From: Actinobacteria bacterium 69-20
GTDB lineage: Bacteria; Actinomycetota; Actinomycetes; Mycobacteriales; Nakamurellaceae
DNA length: 60,020 bases
Direction: 5' to 3'
Assembly (NCBI GenBank): GCA_001897425.1
Contig: MKSW01000025.1
Coordinates: 1-60,020 of the forward strand
Shown: positions 6,754-14,505 of the stretch, in pieces
Numbering within the stretch: position 1 is the stretch's first letter
Layout: the number at the start of each line of letters is the position of its first letter
Position numbers and translations under genes: made by a program
Notes under the pieces: model-generated
What the model was told of the DNA's origin: nothing
What the model saw: only the letters and a program-made list of their open reading frames with translations
Database searches by the model: none

Positions 6754-9143
6754 CGGTTTCGAGCGGCGCGGTGGCGGGAGCGGCGGCGTGCGCGGCGGCC
6801 GACGGCCATGACGTGATCCGCGTGGTCGGCGCGCGGGTGAACAACCTGAAGGACGTGGCCGTCGAGATCCCCAAGCGGCGGCTGACGGTGTTCACTGGGG
6901 TCTCCGGCTCGGGCAAGACGTCGCTGGTCTTCGACACCATCGCGGCCGAATCCCAGCGCATGATCAACGAGACCTATAGCGCGTTTCTGCAGGGTTTCAT
7001 GCCTACGCTCGCGCGCCCGGACGTCGACCTCCTGGAGGGGTTGACCCCGGCGATCATCGTGGATCAGGAACGCATGGGCGCGAACCCGCGCTCCACCGTC
7101 GGCACGGTGACCGACGCGAACGCCATGCTCCGGATCCTGTTCAGCCGGCTGGGGACGCCGTACATCGGGCCGCCGACGGCCTTCTCGTTCAACGTGCCGC
7201 GCCGCGTCGCCAGCGGCATCATGACGGATTCCAAGGGCGTGAAGACCGTGGTGCGGAAGGCCGTGTACCACGGCGGCATGTGCCCGCGTTGCGAGGGCAT
7301 GGGGTCGGTCTCGGACTTCGACGTGACGGCACTCTACGACGCGGACAAGTCGCTGAACCAGGGCGCGCTGACGGTGCCCGGCTACAGCATGGACGGCTGG
7401 TACGGGCGGATCTTCCGCGGCTCCGGCTTCTTCGACCCGGACAAGCCGATACGCGACTTCACGCAGAAGGAATTGCACGCCCTGCTGCACCAGGAGCCGA
7501 CGAAGATCAAGGTCGACGGCATCAACCTCACCTACGAGGGGCTGATCCCCAAGATCCGAAAGTCCATGCTGTCCAAGGACATCGAATCACTGCAACCGCA
7601 TATCCGGGCGTTCGTGGAGCGCGCCATCGCCTTTGCCCCGTGCCCGGACTGCGGCGGCACCCGGCTGGCCGCGGAGACGCTGACCTGCCGCATCGAAGGC
7701 AGGAACATCGCCGACGTGTGCGCCATGCAGATCGATGCCCTCGCCGCGTGGCTCCGGACGGTGGACGACGCCTCGGTCGGCCCGTTGGTCGCCGGCCTGC
7801 AGCATTTGCTCGACTCCTTCGTCGCGATCGGGCTCGGCTATCTGTCCCTCGATCGTCCGTCGATGACGCTATCCGGGGGAGAGGCCCAACGCGCGAAGAT
7901 GGTGCGCCATCTCGGTTCGGCGTTGACGGACATCAGCTACGTCTTCGACGAGCCGTCCGCAGGCCTGCACCCGCACGACATCGCCCGGCTGAACGTGGTG
8001 CTGCAACGGATGCGGGACAAGGGGAATACGGTGCTGGTGGTCGAGCACCGGCCGGAGATCATCGAGATCGCGGATCACGTCATCGATCTCGGGCCCGGCG
8101 CCGGGGCTGATGGCGGCGAGGTCGTTTTTGAGGGGTCGGTTGGTGCACTGGCCACCAGCGGCACCGCGACCGGCAATTCACTGCGCGATCGGGCGGCCTT
8201 GAAGCCGTCGGTCCGGTCGTCGACCGGTGTGATCCCGGTCCGCGACGCAACGACTCACAATCTGCGTAGTGTCGACGTCGACATCCCGCTCGGCGTGCTC
8301 TGCGTGGTGACCGGCGTGGCGGGATCCGGCAAGAGCTCCCTGATCCACGGATCGGTCGCCGGGCGTGACGGCGTGGTCGCCATCGACCAGAGCGCGATTC
8401 GGGGCTCTCGGCGCAGCAACCCCGCGACGTACACCGGCCTGCTCGATCCGATCCGGAAGGCCTTCGCGGACGCGAACGGGGTGAAGCCCGCGCTGTTCAG
8501 CTCGAACTCCGAGGGCGCCTGCCCGACGTGTCAGGGCGCCGGCGTGATCTACACCGACCTCGGCGTGATGGCCACGGTGGAGACCGTCTGCGAGGACTGT
8601 GAGGGCAAGCGGTTCGAGGCCTCGGTCCTGGAGTACCGGTTCGGGGACAAGGACATCAGCGAGGTGCTGGCGATGTCCGTCGCCGAGGCTTCGGTGTTCT
8701 TCGCGGCCTCGGCGACCAAACTGCCGGCGGCCACGAAGATCCTGCGACGGCTGGCAGATGTGGGGTTGAGTTATGTCAACCTGGGACAGCCGCTGACCAC
8801 CCTGTCTGGCGGGGAACGACAACGCTTGCGGCTCGCCGCCCAGATCGCCGACAAGGCGAGCGTCTACGTCCTCGACGAGCCGACCATCGGTCTGCACCTG
8901 GCGGATGTGCGGCACCTGCTGGGTCTACTGGACCGGTTGGTGGACGCGGGTACGTCGGTGATCGTCATCGAACATCACCAGGCCGTCATGGCGCATGCCG
9001 ACTGGATCATCGATCTGGGACCGGGCGCCGGCAGCGACGGCGGACGCATCGTCTTCGAAGGAACGCCTGCCGAACTCGTCGCGGACGGCTCCACGCTGAC
9101 CGGCCAGCACCTGGCGCGCTATGTGGCGGCTGTTGACGCGTGA
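6750..9143 (+). CDS. UvrA-like ABC ATPase (UvrA2/DrrC type)
   Basis: 797 residues against about 950 for UvrA. It has the tandem ABC layout of UvrA: Walker [10 protein letters not shown] near 50, CxxC zinc modules (CPRCEG, CPDCGG), signature [11 protein letters not shown], Walker [15 protein letters not shown], then a second Walker [22 protein letters not shown] and [11 protein letters not shown] with [11 protein letters not shown]. The shorter length fits paralogues lacking the UvrB-binding region, known for self-protection against DNA-intercalating drugs. The GTG start overlaps the VOC stop by 4 nt. Probably removes bound ligands from DNA; not the nucleotide-excision-repair UvrA. Confidence 0.88.
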   Translation: MTVSSGAVAGAAACAAADGHDVIRVVGARVNNLKDVAVEIPKRRLTVFTGVSGSGKTSLVFDTIAAESQRMINETYSAFLQGFMPTLARPDVDLLEGLTPAIIVDQERMGANPRSTVGTVTDANAMLRILFSRLGTPYIGPPTAFSFNVPRRVASGIMTDSKGVKTVVRKAVYHGGMCPRCEGMGSVSDFDVTALYDADKSLNQGALTVPGYSMDGWYGRIFRGSGFFDPDKPIRDFTQKELHALLHQEPTKIKVDGINLTYEGLIPKIRKSMLSKDIESLQPHIRAFVERAIAFAPCPDCGGTRLAAETLTCRIEGRNIADVCAMQIDALAAWLRTVDDASVGPLVAGLQHLLDSFVAIGLGYLSLDRPSMTLSGGEAQRAKMVRHLGSALTDISYVFDEPSAGLHPHDIARLNVVLQRMRDKGNTVLVVEHRPEIIEIADHVIDLGPGAGADGGEVVFEGSVGALATSGTATGNSLRDRAALKPSVRSSTGVIPVRDATTHNLRSVDVDIPLGVLCVVTGVAGSGKSSLIHGSVAGRDGVVAIDQSAIRGSRRSNPATYTGLLDPIRKAFADANGVKPALFSSNSEGACPTCQGAGVIYTDLGVMATVETVCEDCEGKRFEASVLEYRFGDKDISEVLAMSVAEASVFFAASATKLPAATKILRRLADVGLSYVNLGQPLTTLSGGERQRLRLAAQIADKASVYVLDEPTIGLHLADVRHLLGLLDRLVDAGTSVIVIEHHQAVMAHADWIIDLGPGAGSDGGRIVFEGTPAELVADGSTLTGQHLARYVAAVDA

Positions 9144-9494
9144 CCCGGTGATTGTATTAATGCGTCACCGTGACGATTTAAGGGAACAAGTCTGAGCCTC
9201 AACATGAGGTTCGGGGTGTGGTTGAACGGGTCGGTTGCTTGAGTGACGCCTGGAGGACGTTGAGTGCGTCGACGTCGGGTCGGTCCCGTTCTGGGCTGAG
9301 CCAGCGTTCGCCAGTGCCGCCGGCGGTTCCTGCTTGATGTCGGCGTCGCCGGAATTTCCGCACCCGGTCCGCGCATCGAGCCGTCTCACGGAGATGTAGC
9401 AGCGCAACGGTGATCGTCGGGCGTCGCGGTTCCGCCGACTACCGACCAGGGCCCAAATACTCACCGTCAACCTTAGGTCCAAGGTTCGGGAACG
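9144..9494. other. gene-poor gap left of dif
   Basis: No convincing complete gene in about 350 bp. Just after the UvrA-like stop there is a short palindrome (CGTCAC and GTGACG, 9163-9175) followed by ATTTA. On the minus strand one frame ending with TGA at 9199 reads like coding sequence over about 45 residues (for example GERWLSPERDRPDVDALN) but has no proper start, so it may be a gene relic. Confidence 0.4.
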
Positions 9495-9522
9495 TTCGCC
9501 GATAATGTACATTATGTCAACT
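9495..9522 (+). other. dif: dif site (XerCD chromosome-dimer resolution)
   Basis: A 28-bp site with dif architecture. The 11-bp XerC arm is TTCGCCGATAA (9495-9505), the 6-bp spacer is TGTACA (9506-9511), and the 11-bp XerD arm is TTATGTCAACT (9512-9522). The inner part forms a 14-bp perfect palindrome (9502-9515). It agrees at all but one position with the actinobacterial dif consensus as I remember it, and keeps the ATAA and TTATGT cores of the E. coli site. XerC/XerD recombine here, activated by FtsK, so the site marks the replication terminus. Only one copy is visible in the window, which argues against a pair bounding an integrated element. Confidence 0.87.
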
Positions 9523-9640
9523 TACGACAAAATGGCGAACATTCGCTCTCCGGCTCGCCGCTGCCCTGCTCGCCATCACGCGGCAGGTCGCTTCTGGGAA
9601 TCGGAGGGCGACGAGCGCGGCGCCTCGTAGCAGGACACAC

Positions 9641-10216
9641 CTACCCGGCGGTGTGCCGACACAGATCGCCGAGCTTGCGGACGCGATCATCGTCGGCGCC
9701 CACGAGATCGGTCACCCAGCGAATCGCCTCCGCCAGGTCGAGCGTCGAATCGTGCGCGTCCCGCAAAGCCAGAATGTCCGGCCAGTCCTTCGGGCGATCG
9801 AACAGCGCCTTGAAGACCGCCAGGTCCGTCGCGGACAGTATCTCCACCGACGTCTTGAGCATGGGCACGGTCAGACACCGCTGCGCCGCGACGCGGTGCA
9901 ACTCATCGGATGCGAAGAACAGATCCAACGGGATCGGCACCTGCGAGGCGACGGGCCAAAAGATGCGTACCTGCTCGTCGCGCGCAATCACGGCCAGGGT
10001 CTCGTCGGTCCAGGGCACGTCGGCAGGTAGGGCGTCGAGCACATCCGACGCACGGTCGCCCGGCACCCACACGTTGATATCGATGTCCTGTGTCGCCCGC
10101 GGATCATCGACGTGGTAGGCCAGCGCCAGTGCGCCGCCGACCGCATTCGGGATTCCGGCATCCCGCAGCCGGTGGTGGACGGCGATCGTCCGTTCGAGGA
10201 CGATCGGGCCACTCAT
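9641..10216 (-). CDS. nucleotidyltransferase-fold protein of a two-gene TA-like module
   Basis: 191 residues. The N-terminal region has the nucleotidyltransferase pattern: NAVGGALALAYHVDDPRATQDIDINVWV (residues 24-51), with the GG, then DID acidic motif; this resembles AbiEii-like and other small NTases that transfer nucleotides to tRNA or proteins. Its ATG overlaps the stop of the upstream HTH gene by 4 nt, the usual arrangement of antitoxin first, toxin second. It starts the accessory strip 120 bp from dif. Toxin activity is inferred from family and context only. Confidence 0.75.
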   Translation of the reverse strand: MSGPIVLERTIAVHHRLRDAGIPNAVGGALALAYHVDDPRATQDIDINVWVPGDRASDVLDALPADVPWTDETLAVIARDEQVRIFWPVASQVPIPLDLFFASDELHRVAAQRCLTVPMLKTSVEILSATDLAVFKALFDRPKDWPDILALRDAHDSTLDLAEAIRWVTDLVGADDDRVRKLGDLCRHTAG

Positions 10217-10590
10217 CGCGCTCCCCCGGCGCGGATCGTCCTGAACGGCGGAAATCTCAACGCCCGCTGCTGCCGCCGCGGCAGGGCCATTCCCATGTCG
10301 ACCACCCGCTCCAGCACCTCGGCACGTTGCCGGACCGTCAACGGCGTCGCGTGCATCGCGTCGTTCGGCCGCGCCCAAACCGGAACCCTCTCCGGAACCG
10401 CCGACGACCACGCCAGGTCCAGTTGCAGGCCGACACTCGCGCCGAGTCGGGCCAATTGCGCAACGGACGGCTGGATCCGGCCACTCAAGTAACCGTCCAG
10501 GAGCGACCGCGAGATTCCCGAGCACGCCGCGAGTTCCGATTTCGTCAGGCCGCGAGCCAGTAGCTCCTCGATCGCCTCCGCTGCCGTCAT
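10213..10590 (-). CDS. XRE-type HTH protein, putative antitoxin of the NTase pair
   Basis: 125 residues. It has an early helix-turn-helix: ELLARGLTKSELAACSGISRSLLDGYLSGRIQPSVAQLARLGASVG. The C-terminal part is rich in Arg and probably contacts the partner. An upstream in-frame start exists at 10635 but would run through a likely operator (10599-10620), so the ATG at 10590 is preferred. The stop overlaps the NTase ATG by 4 nt. Probably represses its own promoter. Confidence 0.78.
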   Translation of the reverse strand: MTAAEAIEELLARGLTKSELAACSGISRSLLDGYLSGRIQPSVAQLARLGASVGLQLDLAWSSAVPERVPVWARPNDAMHATPLTVRQRAEVLERVVDMGMALPRRQQRALRFPPFRTIRAGGAR

Positions 10591-10598
10591 ATCGCCAC

Positions 10599-10620
10599 TG
10601 TACGTACTATATTCAGTACA
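10599..10620. promoter_or_regulatory. operator/promoter of the HTH-NTase module
   Basis: Inverted half-sites TGTAC and GTACA separated by 12 nt lie just upstream of the HTH start. On the minus strand the spacer holds TATAGT, a good -10 hexamer, placed to start transcription about a dozen nt before the ATG. Autorepression by the HTH protein is the natural reading, an inference. Confidence 0.5.
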
Positions 10621-10652
10621 TGCAATGCCCCGCACTCGTCGTCCGTGCGCGC

Positions 10653-11006
10653 TTACCGGCGGGTGAAGGTTGCGCCCGCCGCCGTGACTGCAAGGAACAG
10701 GCAGGGCTCGCCATCTCGCGGCCAGCGGTAGCCCCGGAACGGCGTGCCTGCCGGGATGACGAACAGCTCCCCCGCCCGGACGATGACGGGATCACGATCC
10801 TCCAGCTCCAATCGGAGCGTGCCGCGAACCACGAACAGCAGGTCGTCGTGATCCATCACCGACTCGGTCGGTTCGACCTCCTCATGGTCCTTCCAGATCC
10901 ACCACGCTTGGAGATCCGGGCCGTCGTGGAGCACGCCGACCGCACCGTACGTGGAGTCCTGCCTTGATAGCGCTTGAAGCGCGGTCACGTCGAGCGGGTC
11001 CATCAT
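10653..11006 (-). CDS. cupin-domain protein
   Basis: About 117 residues. A single small cupin barrel: HDDLLFVVRGTLRLELEDRDPVIVRAGELFVIPAGTPFRG contains the two cupin motifs with a reduced metal-ligand set. An upstream in-frame start at 11033 is possible; I prefer the double ATG at 11003-11006. There is no partner gene. A decayed copy of the same gene lies about 0.9 kb to the right, so this gene was once duplicated. Function unknown. Confidence 0.75.
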   Translation of the reverse strand: MMDPLDVTALQALSRQDSTYGAVGVLHDGPDLQAWWIWKDHEEVEPTESVMDHDDLLFVVRGTLRLELEDRDPVIVRAGELFVIPAGTPFRGYRWPRDGEPCLFLAVTAAGATFTRR

Positions 11007-11040
11007 CGGATTTTTGCACTCCGCGGGCGACACGCAAGCA

Positions 11041-11328
11041 CAATAAAGACCGCCCGCAGCCGGATGTACTCACGAACGACGGCAACGAGAACTGACGAAA
11101 GCAAGCCGACCGGGCTGGCGTCCCGTATGCCACACGACAGCGGGATGCCAGCCCGTCCGCACCTCATACGTCAAAATCGTCACCATTCAAGCTCGGCTGC
11201 AGAACAACCTGGGGGCTTGCAGCGCTATTGGCCGGCGAAGTGGTCGAGTACCCGCGGCCGCGTTACCGACAGCTCATCAACAATCCCATTCAGGTATCGA
11301 TCGGCCGATCACGACCTAAGCACGCCGT
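11041..11328. other. gap with a coding-like relic
   Basis: No intact gene. On the plus strand the frame ending at the TGA at 11345-11347 reads as plausible protein over about 40 residues (from ALLAGEVVEYPRPRYRQLIN to a lysine-histidine end) without a start codon. It could be the 3' remnant of a lost gene. The base composition is lower in GC than neighbouring genes. Confidence 0.3.
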
Positions 11329-11750
11329 TGATCTCGGAAATGGCTGACCGCCTACTACGCTCGAGAGATAGCACGGGCACTCATCAACGATGTGGGGGCT
11401 CCCGGCGGGCTCGTGTGAACCGGGCGAGGACTTTACCGGCGCTGCGATCCACGAGCTTGCCCAGGAATCCGGGCTTCGCGTGACCCGTGAGGACCTGGTG
11501 TCGTTCGGCAGCCTGTCCGACCCGCGTGTGCACACGCTGCACTACCCGAATGGCGACGTGGTGCATGCGTTCGCGATGTGTTTCGTCACTCGCAACTGGT
11601 CAGGACAACTCCGTGCAAATCCAGACGAGGTCCTTAACCATCAGTTCGCCGACCTCAAGTCTCCGCCCACACCGACGCACCCACCCACATGCACAGTCCT
11701 GCAGATGTACGACGCGTTCGCATTGACAGGCTGTTTCCAAGCCCGCTTAG
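11329..11750 (+). pseudogene. Nudix hydrolase pseudogene (frameshifted)
   Basis: From 11390 one frame reads WGLPAGSCEPGEDFTGAAIH and goes on through ELAQESGL, the Nudix box, but with the conserved Arg as His and one catalytic Glu as Gln. It continues through HYPNGDVVHAFAMCFVTR to the family-typical C-terminus THPPTCTVLQMYDAFALTGC. The preceding strand of the fold (ADRLLRSRDSTGT) lies in a different frame just upstream, so a frameshift separates N-terminus and box. The original stop is lost and the frame runs on to 12391. No intact protein can be made. Confidence 0.7.
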
Positions 11751-11943
11751 CACGTGGGACGACGGCGGGTCACGTTGCGCCAGATTCAATAGGAGCGTGC
11801 CGCCAAGCACGAAGAGCAGGTCGTTGTGGCCATCACCGATTCGGTCGCTTCGACATCCTCGTAGCCCTTCCGGATCCACCACGCCCGGGCCGTCGTGGAT
11901 CCTGCGGACCGCACAGTACACGGTACGAGACACTGCCTAGTGC
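11740..11943 (-). pseudogene. degenerate second copy of the cupin gene
   Basis: Fragments matching the intact cupin at 10653-11006 are scattered over frames: IHDGPG (intact LHDGPD), EDVEATESVM (intact EEVEPTESVM), and NDLLFVLGGTLLLNLAQRDP (intact DDLLFVVRGTLRLELEDRDP). At DNA level the two loci align over about 150 bp with several small deletions, one of about 9 bp. Frameshifts and lost ends make it a pseudogene. It sits directly behind the Nudix relic. Confidence 0.75.
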
Positions 11944-12030
11944 GACTGGTGATCGTCCTCGACTCCTCCGGCATCGAACGCAACGACTGCTTCGTCACCG
12001 CCGACCTGGCCGCCGCAGGCTCCGGGGTCG

Positions 12031-12555
12031 TCACACGCTGTGCGGGATGCTGGCCGAGCCGCTGCCAGGATTCGTCTCCACCAGCGCGAGCAGCTGCCGT
12101 GTGTGGCCGGGGATCTCCTGCTCTGCCAAACCTGCGATCAACTCTCGCAACGGAATCTGCATATCGACCAAGAGCGTGCCCTTCGACACCAGCAGCGTCG
12201 GGATCGGCGTGTCGAGATCGCTGTCGCCGAGAACGGGGCGGCCAAGCGCACCCAGCGCGTCGCATTGCCCCCGGATCCGCGCCACCAATCCTGCCGTGCC
12301 TCCGGCACGGTCGATGGTGCGGCCGATGGTCCACGTGTCCTGGGCGATCCGGTTGTCACACGTGGGACTGCACCCGGAGGCCACCGCGTAGGCGGTCGCG
12401 ATGGTCATCGCGTTCACCATGCTGACGTGGGCCAGGATCTGGTCGGCATCCCATTCACCCGGCGGCGGTGGGGTTCTGCGGTCGCCGGCGTTGGTGACCA
12501 CGTCGGCGGCATCCAGCAGCGAGTCGATAGCGCGGCGAAGTTGTGCGGTATCCAC
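12031..12555 (-). CDS. DinB/maleylpyruvate-isomerase-N-like protein
   Basis: 174 residues. A four-helix-bundle protein of the DinB/MDMPI group: LRRAIDSLLDAADVV, PPPPGEWDADQILAHVSMVNAM with the first metal-binding His, and the late LRELIAGLAEQEIPGHTRQL with another. Such proteins are often mycothiol-dependent transferases or isomerases in actinomycetes. The start is a GTG preceded by an AAGGA-type SD sequence. It is 98 bp downstream of, and probably cotranscribed with, the ArsR-SRPBCC gene. Substrate unknown. Confidence 0.7.
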   Translation of the reverse strand: MDTAQLRRAIDSLLDAADVVTNAGDRRTPPPPGEWDADQILAHVSMVNAMTIATAYAVASGCSPTCDNRIAQDTWTIGRTIDRAGGTAGLVARIRGQCDALGALGRPVLGDSDLDTPIPTLLVSKGTLLVDMQIPLRELIAGLAEQEIPGHTRQLLALVETNPGSGSASIPHSV

Positions 12556-12653
12556 GATGACGCAGTCCTTGTCTCCAGTAGGCTTCGAGGGTGCTGGGGC
12601 GAGATTTCCCGGTTCGAGATTCCGGTGTCGGCAGGGTGCCGACGACGAAGGTG

Positions 12654-13484
12654 TCAGTGGCCAAATTCCATCTCCCAGGGAGCCTGCGGTAGGGTCTCCC
12701 CCGTCTCGAGCAGCGACTTGAGGTTGGCCAGGACGGCGGGCCAACCGCTGGAGATTCCTTCCAGCATCTCGACATTGGGCAGATTCTCGTGAGTGACGGT
12801 CAACCTCACGATGTCCTGATGTCGCTCTATCCGGAACGTGACGACGGAGGCCTCCCGCCGGCCGACCTCGGCCGGGGAATCCTCGAAGGTCATCACCAAA
12901 AGGGTTGGGGGCGTGGCCTGCAGAACCCTCCCGGTGACATCGACGGTGCCGGATCCGTCGGCCCTCCGATGCTCCCAGGCCGAACCGGGCTGCCAATCGG
13001 AGACATTTGCATGGCCCCAGTACCGGGCTGTCAGGTCGGCGTCGGTTAGCGCACGCCACACCTGCTCCGGCGTCGCGCGGATGTAGGTGACGTAGACGTA
13101 GGTGGGGATGGTGGCCCTGGTGGATTCAGTGGACTCGGTGGTCATGGCATCTTCCTCTGCGTGATCCTTGATCGCCTGCAGTGCAGTCAATCGGGGCTTG
13201 TCGAAACCGGATATCCAACGCCGGTCGATCTGCTGGATCGGAACCGGGTTGAGGTAGTGCAGCCGCGTGCGCCCCCGCCGGACGGCGGTGACGAGGTTGG
13301 CGCGCACCAGGATGTCGAGGTGCTGGGTGACGGACTGCCGCGCCATGTGCAGGTCGGCACACATCTCCCCCAGCGTCTGGCCGTTGCGCTCCCGCAGGCG
13401 GTCCAGCAGTTGCCGGCGGGTGCGGTCAGCCAGGGCGCGGAACACCGCGTCCTGGGCCACCCGCTCCCCGTTCACGCCAATCAT
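12654..13484 (-). CDS. ArsR-type HTH regulator fused to SRPBCC (AHSA1) domain
   Basis: 276 residues. An N-terminal winged helix (residues 5-90, FRALADRTRRQLLDRLRERN and CADLHMARQSVTQHLDIL) is followed by an SRPBCC ligand-binding barrel (about 125-270, YVYVTYIRATPEQVWRALTD). In many relatives these are two adjacent genes; here they form one open frame across the junction at MTTESTESTRAT. No cysteine metal site is evident, so it probably senses an organic ligand. The ATG at 13484 overlaps the likely -10, and a GTG three codons later would suit a leaderless transcript. Likely represses itself and the downstream DinB-like gene. Confidence 0.85.
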   Translation of the reverse strand: MIGVNGERVAQDAVFRALADRTRRQLLDRLRERNGQTLGEMCADLHMARQSVTQHLDILVRANLVTAVRRGRTRLHYLNPVPIQQIDRRWISGFDKPRLTALQAIKDHAEEDAMTTESTESTRATIPTYVYVTYIRATPEQVWRALTDADLTARYWGHANVSDWQPGSAWEHRRADGSGTVDVTGRVLQATPPTLLVMTFEDSPAEVGRREASVVTFRIERHQDIVRLTVTHENLPNVEMLEGISSGWPAVLANLKSLLETGETLPQAPWEMEFGH

Positions 13485-13526
13485 TATGCAGGTAACTGGC
13501 TGCGTATTGCAAGAACAGGAGTTACC
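13483..13526 (-). promoter_or_regulatory. promoter and operator of the ArsR-SRPBCC gene
   Basis: On the minus strand TTGCAA (13507-13512) and CATAAT (13483-13488) stand 18 bp apart, a good sigma70-type promoter. An inverted repeat GGTAACT (13491-13497) and AGTTACC (13520-13526) encloses the -35 element, the expected place for an ArsR-family repressor site. Transcription would begin at or just before the GTG at 13475. Confidence 0.55.
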
Positions 13527-13561
13527 CAGACAATGTCCGGGCCAGATCTCTCGCCCGCGTG

Positions 13562-13990
13562 TCAGGACCTGGACGCGTCTTCTGGCGGCGGCAACGCGAC
13601 GACCTCGAGGTCGTCGATTCCGTCGAAGCCAGCGGCGTTGAAGGTATAGACGGGCAGCCCAGCCGCCATCGCCGTCGCAGCGATTAACGCGTCGAACGCC
13701 CGGGCTTTCGGTTTTCGTCCACCCGCTCGTTGGCCACTGGCTACGTGGCCGAAAGCTTGAGCCGCCGCGGTGTCGAACGGCAGTGGGTCGCCGTAATTCG
13801 TCTCGGCGTTCTGCAACTGGGCCTGTCGTGCCGCGCGGGTCGCGAGGTCGTCGGTCACGAGCGGCCCCACGGTCAGTTCCGCCAAAGTCACAGTGGTGAT
13901 CACAGCCTCGTCGGGCAGATCGCCTTCGCTCAACTCCCCCAGGCGAAGCACTGCCGAAGTGTCGAGGATACCCTTCGCGTGCCTCACCAC
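13562..13990 (-). CDS. VapC-type PIN-domain ribonuclease toxin
   Basis: 142 residues. PIN fold: ILDTSAVLRLGEL carries the first acidic residue, TLAELTVGP the conserved Glu, and KARAFDALIAATAMAAGLPVYTFN the Asp pair near residues 99-120. Such toxins cut tRNA or rRNA. The GTG start overlaps the antitoxin stop by 7 nt. Belongs to the first of three VapBC modules in this strip. Confidence 0.87.
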   Translation of the reverse strand: MVRHAKGILDTSAVLRLGELSEGDLPDEAVITTVTLAELTVGPLVTDDLATRAARQAQLQNAETNYGDPLPFDTAAAQAFGHVASGQRAGGRKPKARAFDALIAATAMAAGLPVYTFNAAGFDGIDDLEVVALPPPEDASRS

Positions 13991-14229
13991 CGTTGATCCA
14001 CTACGGCATCGATATCGCGCCGTAGCCGGTCAGCGTCGACGGCTGGTAGCTGCCTCGCCCGTGCGATGAGTTCGGCCGGGACGAGACTTCTCCGGCGAAG
14101 CGGGCGAAGTTCGGCAACGGGACTGCCGTCCTTCGTCACCGTGACACTCTCACCTCGCGCCACTCGGTCCAGCACCCGCCCGCCGTGGTTTCGGAGGTCG
14201 CGGACACTGACTTCATGCGCGTTATTCAT
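13984..14229 (-). CDS. Phd/YefM-type antitoxin
   Basis: 81 residues. MNNAHEVSVRDLRNHGGRVLDRV and ESVTVTKDGSPVAELRPL match the Phd/YefM DNA-binding fold, and the C-terminal LIARARQLPAVDADRLRRD region would bind and neutralise the PIN toxin encoded immediately downstream. It lies inside a much longer antisense frame that shadows the neighbouring aldo/keto reductase gene; the ATG at 14229 is the real start. Confidence 0.85.
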   Translation of the reverse strand: MNNAHEVSVRDLRNHGGRVLDRVARGESVTVTKDGSPVAELRPLRRRSLVPAELIARARQLPAVDADRLRRDIDAVVDQRW

Positions 14230-14238
14230 GGTCGCAAT

Positions 14239-14254
14239 GTATCGCGGGTGATAC
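14239..14254. promoter_or_regulatory. operator candidate of the Phd-VapC module
   Basis: Inverted half-sites GTATC and GATAC, 6 nt apart, lie 10 nt before the antitoxin ATG. On the minus strand TACATT sits 6 nt from the ATG, suggesting a leaderless transcript with the operator over the -10. Autoregulation is inferred. The rest of 14255-14505 is noncoding apart from the SD sequence of the next gene. Confidence 0.45.
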
Positions 14255-14505
14255 GCGCGCAATCTGCGAGCGATATTGCGATCAAGACCAGCACGGCGAC
14301 GGCACAGCGCACAGGGGTCGGTTATGTCCGCAATACCGCAGCTCGTGCGGCGCCGGGTGCGTCTGCATCGCCCGATGACGAAGCTCGCCGCCGTAGCGGC
14401 GAAACGGTGCCCGGGAGTCCTGGCGATCGACCGTCTTCGGTCGATGGTTGACTGATCATCGTAGCGCCGCGCGACGGAGCGCGGAGAGTGAAGGAGGTCG
14501 CTGCG

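Noticed and set aside
9165-9512. A 115-codon minus-strand frame next to dif
   Set aside because: It runs through the dif site, has low-complexity composition and no SD sequence; another frame in the same stretch looks more protein-like but lacks a start.
9495-9522. The dif-like site as one end of a XerCD-integrated mobile element
   Set aside because: No second dif-like site was seen in the window; a single site in a gene-poor gap fits the chromosomal dif better.
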